64,000 nucleotides of DNA from Chitinophagaceae bacterium (GCA_016704325.1 JADJAG010000001.1:62001-126000); one strand, 5' to 3'; counted from the first letter of the stretch, positions 25,782-36,089 are shown. Program-made: numbers and translations. The notes: generated by a model from the letters alone, not told the origin.

Positions 25782-26696
25782 TCAACCTTCAGGAGTTTGA
25801 TATCTCGGATGAAATTGCTGCAGGGTTTGCCGTAGAAAATCGCTGTCGAGATGGGTATAGATTTCTGTGGTAATAATAGATTCATGTCCAAGCATTTCCT
25901 GCACCGCGCGTAAATCAGCACCACCTTCCACAAGATGTGTGGCAAATGAATGTCGAAAGGTATGCGGGCTGATGGATTTCTTTATGCCTGCTTTTATGGC
26001 CAGCGCTTTTATCATCATAAAAATGTAAACCCTTGTCAGCATGCTGCCATTGCGGTTCAGGAACAAGGTGTCTTCAAATCCATTCCTGATGTTAAGTTTA
26101 CTGCGCACGCCTTGTCGGTAGAAGTTTATATGCTTAATGGCTTCACTGCCTATGGGAATGAGTCGTTCTTTATTTCCTTTACCCGTAACTTTAATAAAGC
26201 CTACATCAAAATACAGATTTGAAATCTTTAACGACACCAGTTCAGTAACCCTTAGTCCGCAACCATAAAGTGTTTCCAGTATCGCCCTGTTACGCACACC
26301 GTCAGCTTTGCTGTGATCAATTGCTGAAAAGAGCTGATCAATTTCATTCACATGCAAAACATCAGGTAACTTTCTTCTAAGTTTTGGTCCTTCAAGTAAC
26401 GTAGTGGGATTGTCTTTTATCAAATCCTCCATCAAAAGGTACTTATAGAAAGCCCTGATACCTGATAAGATCCGCGCCTGCGACTGATCACCCAATCCCA
26501 TTTCATTGATGAAAAGAATAAATTCCTGCAAGTGTGCAGATGAAACAGCATCCGGTGTAAGGGAAGGATATTTAAGTTCCATAAACTGTTTCAATAGGGC
26601 AACATCATGCAGGTATGCTTCCACCGAATTGCCGGATAGCGATCGTTCCAGTTGAAGGTATGCCTTAAAACCTTTTATCGTGCTATGCCAATCCAT
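25782..26696 (-). CDS. xerD: Site-specific tyrosine recombinase XerD
   Basis: The 304-residue enzyme resolves chromosome dimers with its partner XerC at dif. An N-terminal SAM-like core-binding domain (residues 1-90) is followed by the catalytic domain with Arg149 (GLRVTEL), Lys174, His245 and Arg248 (PHTFRHSFATH), His271 (LGHESI) and Tyr280 (EIYTH). All six catalytic positions are present. It is divergent from aroQ, with a repeat-filled gap of about 580 bp. The length is normal. XerC versus XerD cannot be told apart without comparison, but the aroQ neighbourhood is common for XerD in Bacteroidota. Confidence 0.88.
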   Translation of the reverse strand: MDWHSTIKGFKAYLQLERSLSGNSVEAYLHDVALLKQFMELKYPSLTPDAVSSAHLQEFILFINEMGLGDQSQARILSGIRAFYKYLLMEDLIKDNPTTLLEGPKLRRKLPDVLHVNEIDQLFSAIDHSKADGVRNRAILETLYGCGLRVTELVSLKISNLYFDVGFIKVTGKGNKERLIPIGSEAIKHINFYRQGVRSKLNIRNGFEDTLFLNRNGSMLTRVYIFMMIKALAIKAGIKKSISPHTFRHSFATHLVEGGADLRAVQEMLGHESIITTEIYTHLDSDFLRQTLQQFHPRYQTPEG

Positions 26697-26934
26697 ATTG
26701 GTAGTGGTTACTCATTACAATTGTTAAATTCCAAACGTAGCAGCTCTGCCAGGAGTATGGCCATGCTCGTTTCAACAGGCTGACAAATTGCACCTGATTA
26801 TCTGAAAACAGTAAAAGCAAAGTCGCGAAATCGCAAAGAGTAAATAGTAACTTCTTTAATTGTTGCTAAATGGTATTGGATGATAAGCAATCAGCCTGTT
26901 ATTTTCTTTGCGCCTTCGTGTCTTTGCGCTAAAA

Positions 26935-27189
26935 GGTGTACGACAAACCGGATATTGCTTATGGGGTGTTGAATTTGAGTATTGAGTATTGAGTATTGAG
27001 TATTTGAGTATTGAGTAAGAATTTGAGTATGGGAGTAAAGTAGATTAGGGATTACAGAATTGCAAGTGATCGGCTTCGCCGCAACAATTTAACAATTTAG
27101 CAATTTAACAATTTAGCCATTTAACCATTTAACCATTTAACCATTTAACCATTTAAGCAATTAACCATTTAGCAATTAACCACAACCCT
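26935..27189. mobile_element. MITE-like element with internal octamer array, copy 3, right end lost
   Basis: The left end GGTGTACGACAAACCGGATATTG, the GAGTATT heptamers, the ACAGAATTGCAAGTGATCGG core and an octamer array AACCATTT are present. The usual right end (GACAAG...ACACCC) is not seen. The preceding 26760-26934 holds a degenerate copy of the 4061-4241 interior (CTTTGCGCCTTCGTGTCTTTGCG). Confidence 0.65.
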
Positions 27190-27280
27190 TCAACATCAAC
27201 TGCAACAAGTCAAAAACTTCTATTGTTATCTTTACAAAAATCCGTTTTCCCTTTTAAACACGTGCATAACCTTTTCCACA

Positions 27281-27703
27281 ATGAACATCCTCATTATTAA
27301 TGGTCCTAATCTGAACCTGTTGGGTAAGCGTGAACCTGAAATCTATGGCAGCAAATCTTTTGAATCTTATTTCGAAGAACTGACTGCCCGTTTCCCTGCG
27401 CACTCATTAAGTTACTTCCAAAGTAATGTGGAAGGAGAGATTATAAACAAATTGCAGGAGGCCGGATTCCGGGAAGGCGCAATCATCCTCAATGCCGGTG
27501 GTTATACGCATACTTCTGTAGCAATTGCTGATGCTATAGCAGCTATAGAATCGCCGGTGATTGAAGTGCACATTTCCAACCCATATGCAAGAGAAGAATT
27601 CCGGCAGAAATCATTGCTATCCGGTAAATGCAAAGGATTGATTGCAGGCTTCGGTCTGAAAGGCTATGAGATGGCCATACGGAGTATTGTTGAACCTGGT
27701 TAA
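27281..27703 (+). CDS. aroQ: 3-dehydroquinate dehydratase, type II
   Basis: The 140-residue protein catalyses the third shikimate-pathway step. It has the type II signatures INGPNLNLLGKREPEIYG (catalytic Tyr22), QSNVEGEIINKLQEA, LNAGGYTHTSVAI (Asn and His-containing loop) and EVHISNPYAREEF (catalytic His). The length is typical for the dodecameric enzyme. The stop overlaps the end of the convergent glycosyltransferase gene by 4 bp. A candidate -7 box TATCTTTA lies near 27227. Confidence 0.96.
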   Translation: MNILIINGPNLNLLGKREPEIYGSKSFESYFEELTARFPAHSLSYFQSNVEGEIINKLQEAGFREGAIILNAGGYTHTSVAIADAIAAIESPVIEVHISNPYAREEFRQKSLLSGKCKGLIAGFGLKGYEMAIRSIVEPG

Positions 27704-28740
27704 TCCTTGTTCACTTCCCTTAGTATTTCCCTGAAATTTTTTCGGCCTTTCAGGAAATAATCCCAAACAATCGAACCTTTATAAACACCCTTCATCGATA
27801 GAAAAGGGGCTATCGACGTTGTTCGTTTGCTGTTGATTTTTCGCAGTTGTAGTAAGAAATGAAAATGCGCCTGTTGCACTGCCCAAAAATCTTTAAAGTG
27901 AAATGCAGCCAGGAAGCGCAATGCTGCCAGTTGATCCAATGCCATACGCAGCAGCAACGTAGTAAATCTCTTTTCATTCAGGTTTTTTGCAATCATCGCC
28001 AGGTTATTGCGGAAGTTAAGATGCGTCTTAAACGGATTGCCATGAGGAAGGCTTCCTCCGCCAAGATGATACACAACAGAATGTGGGCAATACATCACTT
28101 TGTATCCTGCATTCTTCAACCGCCAGCAGAAATCGATCTCTTCCATGTGAGCAAAAAAGTCGCCGTCAAGTCCGCCGGTTGATTCAAAAATTTTCTTTCT
28201 AACCAGCAGGCAGGCACCGGAAGCCCAGAATATTTCTTCCGGAAGCGCATACTGATTCCTGTCTTCTTCAATCGAATCAAAAACCCTTCCCCTGCAAAAG
28301 GTATAACCGTACCGGTCTATCCAGCCGCCTGCAGCTCCTGCATATTCAAAACAGGCCGGCTGTAAGTGGGCATGAATGCGTGGCTGCAATGCACCGATGG
28401 AAAGGTCCTGTTCCATCATTTCAATCAGGGGAGGCAGCCAGTTGTCGCTCACACGCACATCCTGGTTGATCAATACAATAAATGGGGCATCAATTCTTTT
28501 AATGGCCTGGTTATATCCTTCGGCAAAACCATAATTCTTTTCAAGCAATAGCAGTCGCACAGCGGGGAAATGCTTCTTCACAAAATCAACGGAGTCATCT
28601 GTAGAAGCATTATCTGCCACAATAATCTCAGCCCGTTCCGGATTATTTTGAATAAGGGAAGGCAGAAATTCTTCCAGGAATTTTTTCCCGTTCCAGCACA
28701 AAATCACCACAGCCGTATCAGGCCCGTTGCTTGTTGGCAT
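27700..28740 (-). CDS. Family 2 glycosyltransferase
   Basis: The 346-residue protein starts TAVVILCWNGKKFLEEFLPS and continues with EIIVADNASTDDSV, both GT-A fold nucleotide-binding features. The acceptor region has PFIVLINQDVRV (DxD-like QD) and a WASGACLLVRK stretch. Then comes EEIDFCWRLKNAGYKV, the ED/RLK motif of rhamnosyl-type GT2 enzymes. No membrane helix is evident. It probably adds a sugar to a cell-surface polymer. It stands alone between aroQ and the GWxTD gene, so the polymer is unknown. Confidence 0.9.
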   Translation of the reverse strand: MPTSNGPDTAVVILCWNGKKFLEEFLPSLIQNNPERAEIIVADNASTDDSVDFVKKHFPAVRLLLLEKNYGFAEGYNQAIKRIDAPFIVLINQDVRVSDNWLPPLIEMMEQDLSIGALQPRIHAHLQPACFEYAGAAGGWIDRYGYTFCRGRVFDSIEEDRNQYALPEEIFWASGACLLVRKKIFESTGGLDGDFFAHMEEIDFCWRLKNAGYKVMYCPHSVVYHLGGGSLPHGNPFKTHLNFRNNLAMIAKNLNEKRFTTLLLRMALDQLAALRFLAAFHFKDFWAVQQAHFHFLLQLRKINSKRTTSIAPFLSMKGVYKGSIVWDYFLKGRKNFREILREVNKD

Positions 28741-28868
28741 TTATTTTTTTGTTGGGCTAAAGGTATCGGTTGTTACAGAAAGTTGTAGCTGCGATAAAAT
28801 TACAGCTTCATTTTTCTGAATAACACCGGGCCTCATCGTCTTAATTAGAAACTGCAGGCTGCAAAACA

Positions 28869-30353
28869 CTACTTCCCGTAATATTGATCTACCTGGCTGC
28901 CCCAGGTACTGCGGAAGTAATCAATATCAAAATTCCGATAGCCATTGCCATCTTTGAAGGTATTGTAAATCTTAAACCTCCACCTTGGATCATTTAATTC
29001 ACCAAGCGCATCGGAATGTATCAATGCATAATCATTGGTGACCAGATCAGCGTTGCAGAAGACAAAATGAATATTCGATTGATTGTTGGACAACTTATAG
29101 TATTGCCATATCTCATAAGGATAAGCACCGGGTTCCCTGTCCGAACCATCAATATGATTCGGAGGGCCATATTGAAGATACACTCGTCCGCGGTCAGTTT
29201 CGAATCCATAATCAATGGCTGTTTTGTAATTGTAAGCCGCATAGCTGACCATCCGTTTGTAATACGCCCATTCTTTCTCAGGTTCTGTCGGATTTCTTTT
29301 CTGCCAGAAATTATAGAAGAATTGCTGCATCAACTTAGGGTCATTTTTTTGCAGGATGGTGGAGATATATTCCCGCTCATACATTTCCGCAGTTGGGGAA
29401 AGGGATTTCACAAAATAGACCATAGAATCCGGGTCAATCTCTGTAACGAATGTATGGTTTACATCCAGCAAACTGATGTTGCTTAGTTCTCCTACTGAAT
29501 TTTTATTTGATCGCTGAAAGAAAACGTTCTGTTCACCCAGTTGCACATTTTTCCTGTTTCTTACATCAATATGCAACAGGTAGTTACCGGAAGGAAGATC
29601 GGTAATATCAAATTCCGAAAAGACAATGTTAACTGCAGCTGCTTTTTGTTTTGAGAAACGAAACAAATTGCTTGCAACAGCATCCTTCTGAACATGTTTA
29701 ACGGAATAATTGATGATGACATCTTCATCGCCAACCATCTTGCTCAGATTATAAATCTCATTATAAAATGAAATCTTATTGACGGAAGTAGGGTAGTAGT
29801 TGAATACATATGGTTTGATATCATAGCCGTTTTTAGAAAAAACATTTTTAGTGGTGGTTGGCGCATAGCTGTCAATCAATTCAATATTTGAGAAGTCAAT
29901 AGAATCGCGGTGGAAATGCATATTAAGTCCTTGCGAAAGGGTTAACGGTTCCTTGTCTGTGCTGTTTATATCCAGCACCTGCATCTGCACATTGTAAACG
30001 CCATCGGGCAACGACACCCGCCTGATATCGAGCATATTGAATGTAATATTTGACGTGTCATCAATTTCAGGACTGCGCAATATGTATTTATCAAAGGCTG
30101 CTACTGTATTGCTGTCTTTAAGATAAAGCAGGGTTACTTCAAGTGCACCCTCGTATTTTCCATTAGCGCCGGTCTTATAAACGATAGAATTGCCAGGCAC
30201 AGAAAGATAAGTTTCCGCATAAGGTGTATCAGTTTGCAGGGAAAGGAAACCACTGTTTTGCATAAAGGCGCGCAGGTTTTGCGCTTGTGCCTGTCCATTC
30301 AGTAAAGTGATGGTAATAATGCAAATTGCAGTCAGGAGAAGATGCCTTTTCAT
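28869..30353 (-). CDS. GWxTD domain-containing secreted protein
   Basis: The 494-residue protein has a signal peptide (LLLTAICIITITLLNGQAQAQ). Residues about 380-490 form the GWxTD-type domain: FETDRGRVYLQYGPPNHI, PYEIWQYYKL and FVFCNADLVTNDY. GWxTD domains occur in Bacteroidota proteins of unknown role and in some other phyla. The preceding about 350 residues are beta-rich and contain repeats of a possible Ig-like sandwich. The gene is divergent from the WbqC-like gene at 30432. Confidence 0.85.
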   Translation of the reverse strand: MKRHLLLTAICIITITLLNGQAQAQNLRAFMQNSGFLSLQTDTPYAETYLSVPGNSIVYKTGANGKYEGALEVTLLYLKDSNTVAAFDKYILRSPEIDDTSNITFNMLDIRRVSLPDGVYNVQMQVLDINSTDKEPLTLSQGLNMHFHRDSIDFSNIELIDSYAPTTTKNVFSKNGYDIKPYVFNYYPTSVNKISFYNEIYNLSKMVGDEDVIINYSVKHVQKDAVASNLFRFSKQKAAAVNIVFSEFDITDLPSGNYLLHIDVRNRKNVQLGEQNVFFQRSNKNSVGELSNISLLDVNHTFVTEIDPDSMVYFVKSLSPTAEMYEREYISTILQKNDPKLMQQFFYNFWQKRNPTEPEKEWAYYKRMVSYAAYNYKTAIDYGFETDRGRVYLQYGPPNHIDGSDREPGAYPYEIWQYYKLSNNQSNIHFVFCNADLVTNDYALIHSDALGELNDPRWRFKIYNTFKDGNGYRNFDIDYFRSTWGSQVDQYYGK

Positions 30354-30431
30354 GGTTAGGACGATTGAATTTTTAAAATTACAATTTTATAATTCAAAGA
30401 TTCACTTTCTTCGACAAGTGCAATCAGATAA

Positions 30432-31061
30432 ATGATGAACGCCGGCAAGGTACCTTCCACTATGATCATAGATTCATTTTACCTGCCTCCGGTTGCGTTG
30501 CTCTGCCATTTGAATTCCGCGTTAAGCATATTGATCAATACAGAAGTGAAATTTGCTAAATCAGGCTGGCATAACCGATGCAAAATAGCAGGACCAAACG
30601 GACCTTTGCTGTTAACGGTGCCTGTTACCGGCGGAAGAGGAATAAAAAAACCTTTGAAGGAAGTTTGTGTCAGTTATGAAGAAAGATGGCAACAGGTTCA
30701 TTGGGGTAGCATTTGTGCTGCGTATCGAAAGAGTTCCTACTTTGAATTTTATGAATATTTATTCCGCCCTTTCTATGAGCAACGCTTCGATCTTTTAACA
30801 GAATTGAATGATGGACTACTACAGGCTGTCTTGAAAGCCTTAACCTTTTCAGGCAGCATAAAGCAGGCGAATTTGGATGAGATAACTATAGTTGCCGGAA
30901 CACAGGATAGTGTGATAAATGCTCCCACCATGCTAAACCAACGTCCCTATCAGCAGGTATTTCAGCACCGGCATGGATTTTTGCCCGGCTTAAGTATTAT
31001 TGACCTTATTTTCAATGAAGGGCCCGCCGCACGCGCATATCTTTCTGCGGTATCTCAATAG
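30432..31061 (+). CDS. WbqC-family protein
   Basis: This 209-residue protein has the WbqC pattern: an early hydrophobic YLPPVALLCHL, then KSGWHNRCKIAGPNG, WQQVHWGSICAAYRKS and FEFYEYLFRPFYE. In other bacteria wbqC lies in surface-polysaccharide clusters, and the function is not firmly known. ATGs at 30435 and 30462 (MIIDSFYLPP) are equally possible starts. In Bacteroidota this gene is common near signal peptidase or cell-wall genes, but here it is adjacent only to the divergent GWxTD gene. Confidence 0.82.
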   Translation: MMNAGKVPSTMIIDSFYLPPVALLCHLNSALSILINTEVKFAKSGWHNRCKIAGPNGPLLLTVPVTGGRGIKKPLKEVCVSYEERWQQVHWGSICAAYRKSSYFEFYEYLFRPFYEQRFDLLTELNDGLLQAVLKALTFSGSIKQANLDEITIVAGTQDSVINAPTMLNQRPYQQVFQHRHGFLPGLSIIDLIFNEGPAARAYLSAVSQ

Positions 31062-31067
31062 TTAGAT

Positions 31068-31130
31068 TGAATTGATAATTGATAATTGATAATGGAAAAT
31101 TGATAATGGAAAATTGATAATTGATAATTG
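31068..31130. repeat. TTGATAA / TGGAAAA short repeats
   Basis: Directly after the WbqC-like gene there is a run of ATTGATAATTGATAATGGAA-type units. It is non-coding. The 31130-31200 segment that follows has nothing I can identify. Confidence 0.7.
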
Positions 31131-31200
31131 ATTGCCATGAGTTGAAATTTTCAGTATCCAGTATTTATCCATTATCCAAATTGTCATAATCCTTAACTAC

Positions 31201-31449
31201 GGGTCTACGACAAATTGGATATTGATTATTGTGTGTTGAAATTGAGTGTTGAGTATTGAGTATTTGAAAAATTGTCGTTTGATTAAGTGAGTAAAGTCGA
31301 GTAGTGATTACAAAATAGCAATCGATCGGCTTCGCCGCAACAATTTAACAATTTAACAATTTAGCCATTTAGCCATTTAGCCATTTAACCATTTAACCAT
31401 TCAACCCACCAACCATCGCTTGACAAGATGAACGAATTGTCATACACCC
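31201..31449. mobile_element. MITE-like element with internal octamer array, copy 4 (249 bp)
   Basis: The left end is GGGTCTACGACAAATTGGAT and the right end is CGAATTGTCATACACCC. It has GAGTATT heptamers, the ACAAAATAGCAATCGATCGG core and the AACCATTT/AGCCATTT octamer array. The flanks TTAACTAC and TCTACTAC match at 6 of 8 positions, possibly a decayed target duplication. Confidence 0.75.
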
Positions 31450-31502
31450 TCTACTACTATTAACCATCCTTTCACAAATAGATTTTTTTAACTTCACCGC
31501 GC

Positions 31503-33599
31503 ATGAAGTGTTGCATTACCATTGCTTTAGGGATGATTTTTTTTGCCGGCAAAAGCTTTGCACAGCCTTCCTTTGACCGACAGGTGATTGCTGTAGGAAA
31601 TCTAGGACTTTCCGTAACCAATGCAGGTACCATTGGCCGGCCTGATGTGGTAAGCGATCCGCAAGGTCCTCCATCAATGGAGTATCCCCTGAACTCAGGT
31701 ATTGAACATTTGTTTGAAGGCGGTTTATGGATTGGTGCATTGGTAGAAGGACAAACCGCTGTGTCAACGGCTGCTGTGGATGCGCCCACAGGTTATAGCA
31801 CCGGTGCTTCCGGGTTCGAGTTTACATCGGCACCCGGTAACCTGATTCAACAACGTTCCACTCTTTCCTATAGTGATTATTTTTCAGTGAATGCCGTCTC
31901 TCACCTGGATATGCTGATTGACTTTACTGATGCAAATGTCATCGTTCCGGGTACTACCATACCGGTTGCTGACCATGCATTGCCATTGGGCGCGGTGGTA
32001 CACCTGGAGACCTATGCGTATAATTATTCCTTCGCCGATTATTTTGTAATACTAAACTATACGATCACCAATAATTCTTCAAGCAGCTGGGATTCTGTCT
32101 GGCTGGGCATCTGGACCGACCTGGTGGTACGTAACGTAAATGTGGCCACCGACAATGGTTCTGCATTTTTTAATAAAGGAGGTGGTGGCTTCATCGATTC
32201 ATTGGCAGCCATTTATGCATTCGATGTGAATGGTGATCCCGGCTATACCGGCTCCTACGGTGCTTCCCAGTTTTTGGGAATTGAATGGCGCGATCAGTTT
32301 ATTCACCCTGTCAATGCAACCAATGTGATAGCAGCAGGTTGGCCTGCGCCGGCAGTGCATGCTAACTTCTGGAATTTTAAAACCTTCGATGGCTCGCAGT
32401 ATGGAGCTCCGGAAGATGATATACAACGCTATAAAAAGTTAAAAGCAGGACTCGATTTTACGGATCCTGCAACGGTCTCTTTTCTCCAAAATCCATCTAA
32501 CCGTGTACAGCTTATTTCAGCAGGGCCTGTGATAGAGGTAGTTCCGGGTGAATCTTTCAAACTGGTAACAGCGGTCGTTTGTGCTAAACAATTACCTACC
32601 GGTGGCACATCCGGGCCTGAAATGGATACAGAATATGCGCGCACAGAATTAAGCAACCATCTCGATTGGGCTAAGAGAACCTACCTGGGAGAAGATGCTA
32701 ATGAGAATGGCAAGCTGGATGCCGGCGAAGACCTTATTGTTAATGGCGTATTAGACAGGTATATCCTGCCGGAACCACCTGCTGATCCTAAAGTGAAAAT
32801 TATTCCTGCTGCTAACAGTGTGAGTATCTACTGGGACAATAAAGCAGAATTGTCCATTGACCCGATTTCAAGGGAAGAAGACTTTGAAGGGTATCGTATC
32901 TATCGTTCAGCAGCGGGTGATGATGTTCAGCAGATAAATGATCCTGATCTGCTGGCACAATGGGATGTTCAGGGAAATAATGTCGGTTACAACAATGGAT
33001 TTGAACCGGTCCGGCTTGCTGCTCCCCTATATTTTGATGGAGATACAACAGGATACTATTACAAGTATGAGCTCAGCAATTTACTTAACGGGTGGCAGTA
33101 TATTTTTATAATTACCTCGTTTGATAAAGGGGATGCTGCTCTCGGACTTGCCTCATTAGAATCTTCTTTTGTTGCCAATACTTTCAGGACATGGCCCGGT
33201 TCGGCTGTAAATAACTTTACAAATAAAAACCCGGCAACGAAAGTAGGAGTGTACCCGAATCCTTACAGGATAAAAGCGGCATGGGATGGACAGCCATCAG
33301 ATACCAGGAAGCTTTATTTTTTTAATCTTCCCCAACAATGTGAAATCAGGATTTATACATTAGCTGGTGATGTTGTTGCTATCTTTGAGCACGATGCCGG
33401 CAATTACAATGGATCAGACATCAATTGGTTTGAGAATTATGCAGGCAGTACGGATCAAAGGGTTTTTCCGGGAGGTGAACATGCCTGGGATCTTCTTTCT
33501 GAAAGCAGTCAAACCATTACACAAGGAATCTACCTGTTTTCTGTAATGGACCTGGCAAGTGGCTTTAAACAAGAAGGGCAGTTTGTGGTGATTCAATAG
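31503..33599 (+). CDS. Large secreted T9SS-type surface protein
   Basis: This 698-residue protein has a signal peptide (IALGMIFFAGKSFAQ). Residues about 400-415 contain DANENGKLDAGED, an EF-hand/dockerin-like calcium-loop pattern. A fibronectin-III-like region follows (PKVKIIPAANSVSIYW, EGYRIYRSAAG). The C-terminal part has VYPNPYRIKAAWDG and a beta-rich tail ending QEGQFVVIQ, resembling a T9SS sorting or FlgD-like Ig domain. It is expected on the cell surface or outside. The N-terminal half is unknown. It is probably cotranscribed with the next gene 70 bp away, which is also secreted. Confidence 0.8.
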   Translation: MKCCITIALGMIFFAGKSFAQPSFDRQVIAVGNLGLSVTNAGTIGRPDVVSDPQGPPSMEYPLNSGIEHLFEGGLWIGALVEGQTAVSTAAVDAPTGYSTGASGFEFTSAPGNLIQQRSTLSYSDYFSVNAVSHLDMLIDFTDANVIVPGTTIPVADHALPLGAVVHLETYAYNYSFADYFVILNYTITNNSSSSWDSVWLGIWTDLVVRNVNVATDNGSAFFNKGGGGFIDSLAAIYAFDVNGDPGYTGSYGASQFLGIEWRDQFIHPVNATNVIAAGWPAPAVHANFWNFKTFDGSQYGAPEDDIQRYKKLKAGLDFTDPATVSFLQNPSNRVQLISAGPVIEVVPGESFKLVTAVVCAKQLPTGGTSGPEMDTEYARTELSNHLDWAKRTYLGEDANENGKLDAGEDLIVNGVLDRYILPEPPADPKVKIIPAANSVSIYWDNKAELSIDPISREEDFEGYRIYRSAAGDDVQQINDPDLLAQWDVQGNNVGYNNGFEPVRLAAPLYFDGDTTGYYYKYELSNLLNGWQYIFIITSFDKGDAALGLASLESSFVANTFRTWPGSAVNNFTNKNPATKVGVYPNPYRIKAAWDGQPSDTRKLYFFNLPQQCEIRIYTLAGDVVAIFEHDAGNYNGSDINWFENYAGSTDQRVFPGGEHAWDLLSESSQTITQGIYLFSVMDLASGFKQEGQFVVIQ

Positions 33600-33668
33600 T
33601 CAGGCAGGCATGGTGATAATCGTAAGTGCAGCAATTCGTTTTAACATTCTATCTAAAATCAAATACTC

Positions 33669-35837
33669 ATGAGAATAATTGTACGCTTCGCTACTTTGTT
33701 AGTGTTCTTTCATCAGTGCGCCTTTGCACAGTATCCCCTCGTCAGCATCTATGATTTGCAATACATTGATCCGCAAGGACTCTCTGATGGCATTGATACC
33801 AATAGCTATTACCTTGATACGGTGCAGATTGAAGGGATCGTGGCTTTCGATCCATGTGATTACGGATTGAGTACAACAGGAGGGCGCGTAGGCACCTGGC
33901 TGCAAGGCACTTCAGGCGGAGCTTTTAACGGAATACATATATTAATCGATGCAGCAGCCATAGGTTATAGTGCCGGCTTAAATGCATTGAACAACGATGT
34001 ACAATTCATAGATAATTTCCAGTTAGGCAATAAAGTGAAATGCACAGGTATCGTAAGCAACTTTGGCTTGAGCAGCGCACCGGTACCGGGTAACAGCCAG
34101 ATTCTGATTCTGCCTGTTGCATCTGCTATTACCGGCATCGGGCAAACGATTCCTGCTCCGCCTGTAGTAAACATCAGCCAGTTTAGTCTCAATGATGGAA
34201 CCGGCGGACAAATTATTCAACGTACAACCGGAGAACAGTGGGAAGGCACTTATGTACAGTTTAATAATGTGCAGGTAGTTGATGTATCCTATGGAACCGG
34301 CAGCAGCACAGGAAGAATATTCTGGAGTATCCAGGATCAGAATGGAAATAAGATTCAGATCAGGGATGTATCCGGCTGGATGCGCAACGATACCAGCGAT
34401 AATTTTTGTACCGCTTCCGGATCAAATACTCCGGCGCTTTGGGATATTGAACCCTATGCCAATGCAACCGTTTCATTTGTAAAAGGGCAGATCGTTGAGT
34501 ATTGTTCTACCACAACCGGATGTTCCTACGCCTTATCTCCCCGTGATTTTAATGATATTGGAGTGATCACGGCTGCTCCGCCTATTGTAGATAATTTGCA
34601 ACTCAGCAATCCCGTACCGTCAACTTCCGAAACACAAACAGTGTCTGCCGGAATCACAGATGCCGATGGTACAGTGGCAAGTGCTACATTATATTATTCT
34701 GTGGGTCTGGGTAACACCGTTTTCTCTGCTGTTTCCATGACGGGTAATGCCGGCATATGGAGTGGAATGATACCTGCAATCACGCCTGATAGTGTTTATG
34801 TGAATTATTGGATCAAAGCTGTTGACAATGCCGGCAATCATACCAATTATCCTGATTCTCTTGCCACGAATTCTTTCTATTGGGTAATCAACAGCGGAAT
34901 CAATTCGATCAAGGATATTCAGTGGAATCCGACCGGCAATGGTACGCCTGTCTATGCTAACAAGACATTGAGCGACATCAATATTCAAGGTATTGTGATG
35001 GCTACAACAGGCTTTCTTGACCTTGGTTATGTAACGTTGCAGGATGGAGCAGGTGCATGGCATGGAATATTCATGCGCGGACAAAACCTGAGTACCCTGC
35101 AAAGAGGAGACAAGATCCAGGTTACCAAAGCAAAGATTTATGAAAATTTCAATGTCACTTATCTCGATAGCACTACCTACACGCTTATTTCCGCAGGCAA
35201 TCCTCTTTATAACAAGCACACCGGACTTAGCCCGGAATCGGTACGGCTTGGTGTTTTTGAACAAACAGAACCCTATGAAGGTGTTTTAGTGGGCTTCAAC
35301 AATGTGTATGTGGTAAACCAGAATCCGGATGCACCTGGAACCTTCGGAGAATGGTCAGTAGATGACAATACAACCGATAACCTCGGAATGCGCTGCGATG
35401 ATTACTCCAACGACATTGGCTTTGACTTTGGCCTGGATTCTTTATCCCTGAATGAAAACCTGGGATTTATAGATGGAATCATGTATTACAGTTTTAGTAA
35501 CTGGAAGTTGCTTCCCAGGAATAAAAGCGATATAGAAGGCTATCAGACAATAACAGGAATTGAGCAAGTTCAGCAGTCCCGGTTTTCGACAATGCAATTA
35601 TTCCCTAACCCGGCAAATAATCAGCTGAATATCACCTTTGAACTAAAGAAGGCGGAAGCCCTCAAACTGGAATTGTTTGACATAAGCGGTAAACTGATAT
35701 ACAGTAGCAATATCAATGGTGTAACAGGATTCAACCATCTGAATTTCCCGCTTTCCGTTTTTTCAAATGGCATTTATACACTTCACTTGAATGCTGACGG
35801 CTTTGCCGGCGTTTCGAAAGTGGTAATTGCCAGGTGA
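33669..35837 (+). CDS. Secreted multidomain protein with T9SS sorting domain
   Basis: The 722-residue protein has a signal peptide (IVRFATLLVFFHQCAFAQ). Two similar beta-domains of OB-like type are visible (VQIEGIVAFDPCDYGLS... and INIQGIVMATTGFLDLGYVT), as in proteins that end DNase-type or adhesin modules. Between them is an Ig-like stretch, DADGTVASATLYYSVG. The last 80 residues form a T9SS type A sorting domain: LFPNPANNQLNITF, LELFDISGKLIYS, GIYTLHLNADG. It would be exported by T9SS. Catalytic residues are not apparent. Confidence 0.85.
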   Translation: MRIIVRFATLLVFFHQCAFAQYPLVSIYDLQYIDPQGLSDGIDTNSYYLDTVQIEGIVAFDPCDYGLSTTGGRVGTWLQGTSGGAFNGIHILIDAAAIGYSAGLNALNNDVQFIDNFQLGNKVKCTGIVSNFGLSSAPVPGNSQILILPVASAITGIGQTIPAPPVVNISQFSLNDGTGGQIIQRTTGEQWEGTYVQFNNVQVVDVSYGTGSSTGRIFWSIQDQNGNKIQIRDVSGWMRNDTSDNFCTASGSNTPALWDIEPYANATVSFVKGQIVEYCSTTTGCSYALSPRDFNDIGVITAAPPIVDNLQLSNPVPSTSETQTVSAGITDADGTVASATLYYSVGLGNTVFSAVSMTGNAGIWSGMIPAITPDSVYVNYWIKAVDNAGNHTNYPDSLATNSFYWVINSGINSIKDIQWNPTGNGTPVYANKTLSDINIQGIVMATTGFLDLGYVTLQDGAGAWHGIFMRGQNLSTLQRGDKIQVTKAKIYENFNVTYLDSTTYTLISAGNPLYNKHTGLSPESVRLGVFEQTEPYEGVLVGFNNVYVVNQNPDAPGTFGEWSVDDNTTDNLGMRCDDYSNDIGFDFGLDSLSLNENLGFIDGIMYYSFSNWKLLPRNKSDIEGYQTITGIEQVQQSRFSTMQLFPNPANNQLNITFELKKAEALKLELFDISGKLIYSSNINGVTGFNHLNFPLSVFSNGIYTLHLNADGFAGVSKVVIAR

Positions 35838-36056
35838 GTGTAAAGGTTCTTGATTTTAGCGATTGCTTTCGGAATTTCTCTGCCTGATTGTTGTAATAGT
35901 TGCTTGGTGCTAATTTTCTGCGCTGACAGGTATCTAACGAGCTAGGCCGTTTACAAGTATTTTTATCATTTCCTGACAGACCGAAGTCGATTTTATTTTT
36001 GAGGCTGAAATCTTGTCAGATAGCCATTGCCGACTAGTTGCAACTTTTACCTTTTC

Positions 36057-36089
36057 GTGCCATTTCATGCCAATATGTTCCAATGGCAC
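36057..36089. promoter_or_regulatory. Inverted repeat (candidate operator) and -7 box upstream of groES
   Basis: GTGCCATT (36057-36064) and AATGGCAC (36082-36089) are perfect inverted repeats separated by 17 bp, and TACCTTCG, a -7-like box, follows at 36102-36109. This lies 43-95 bp upstream of the groES ATG at 36152. It is a plausible heat-shock control site. It does not match the CIRCE consensus of HrcA. The rest of the 35838-36056 gap has nothing I can identify. Confidence 0.4.

Noticed and set aside
36057..36089. CIRCE (HrcA) operator
   Set aside because: The dyad GTGCCATT/AATGGCAC does not match TTAGCACTC-N9-GAGTGCTAA.
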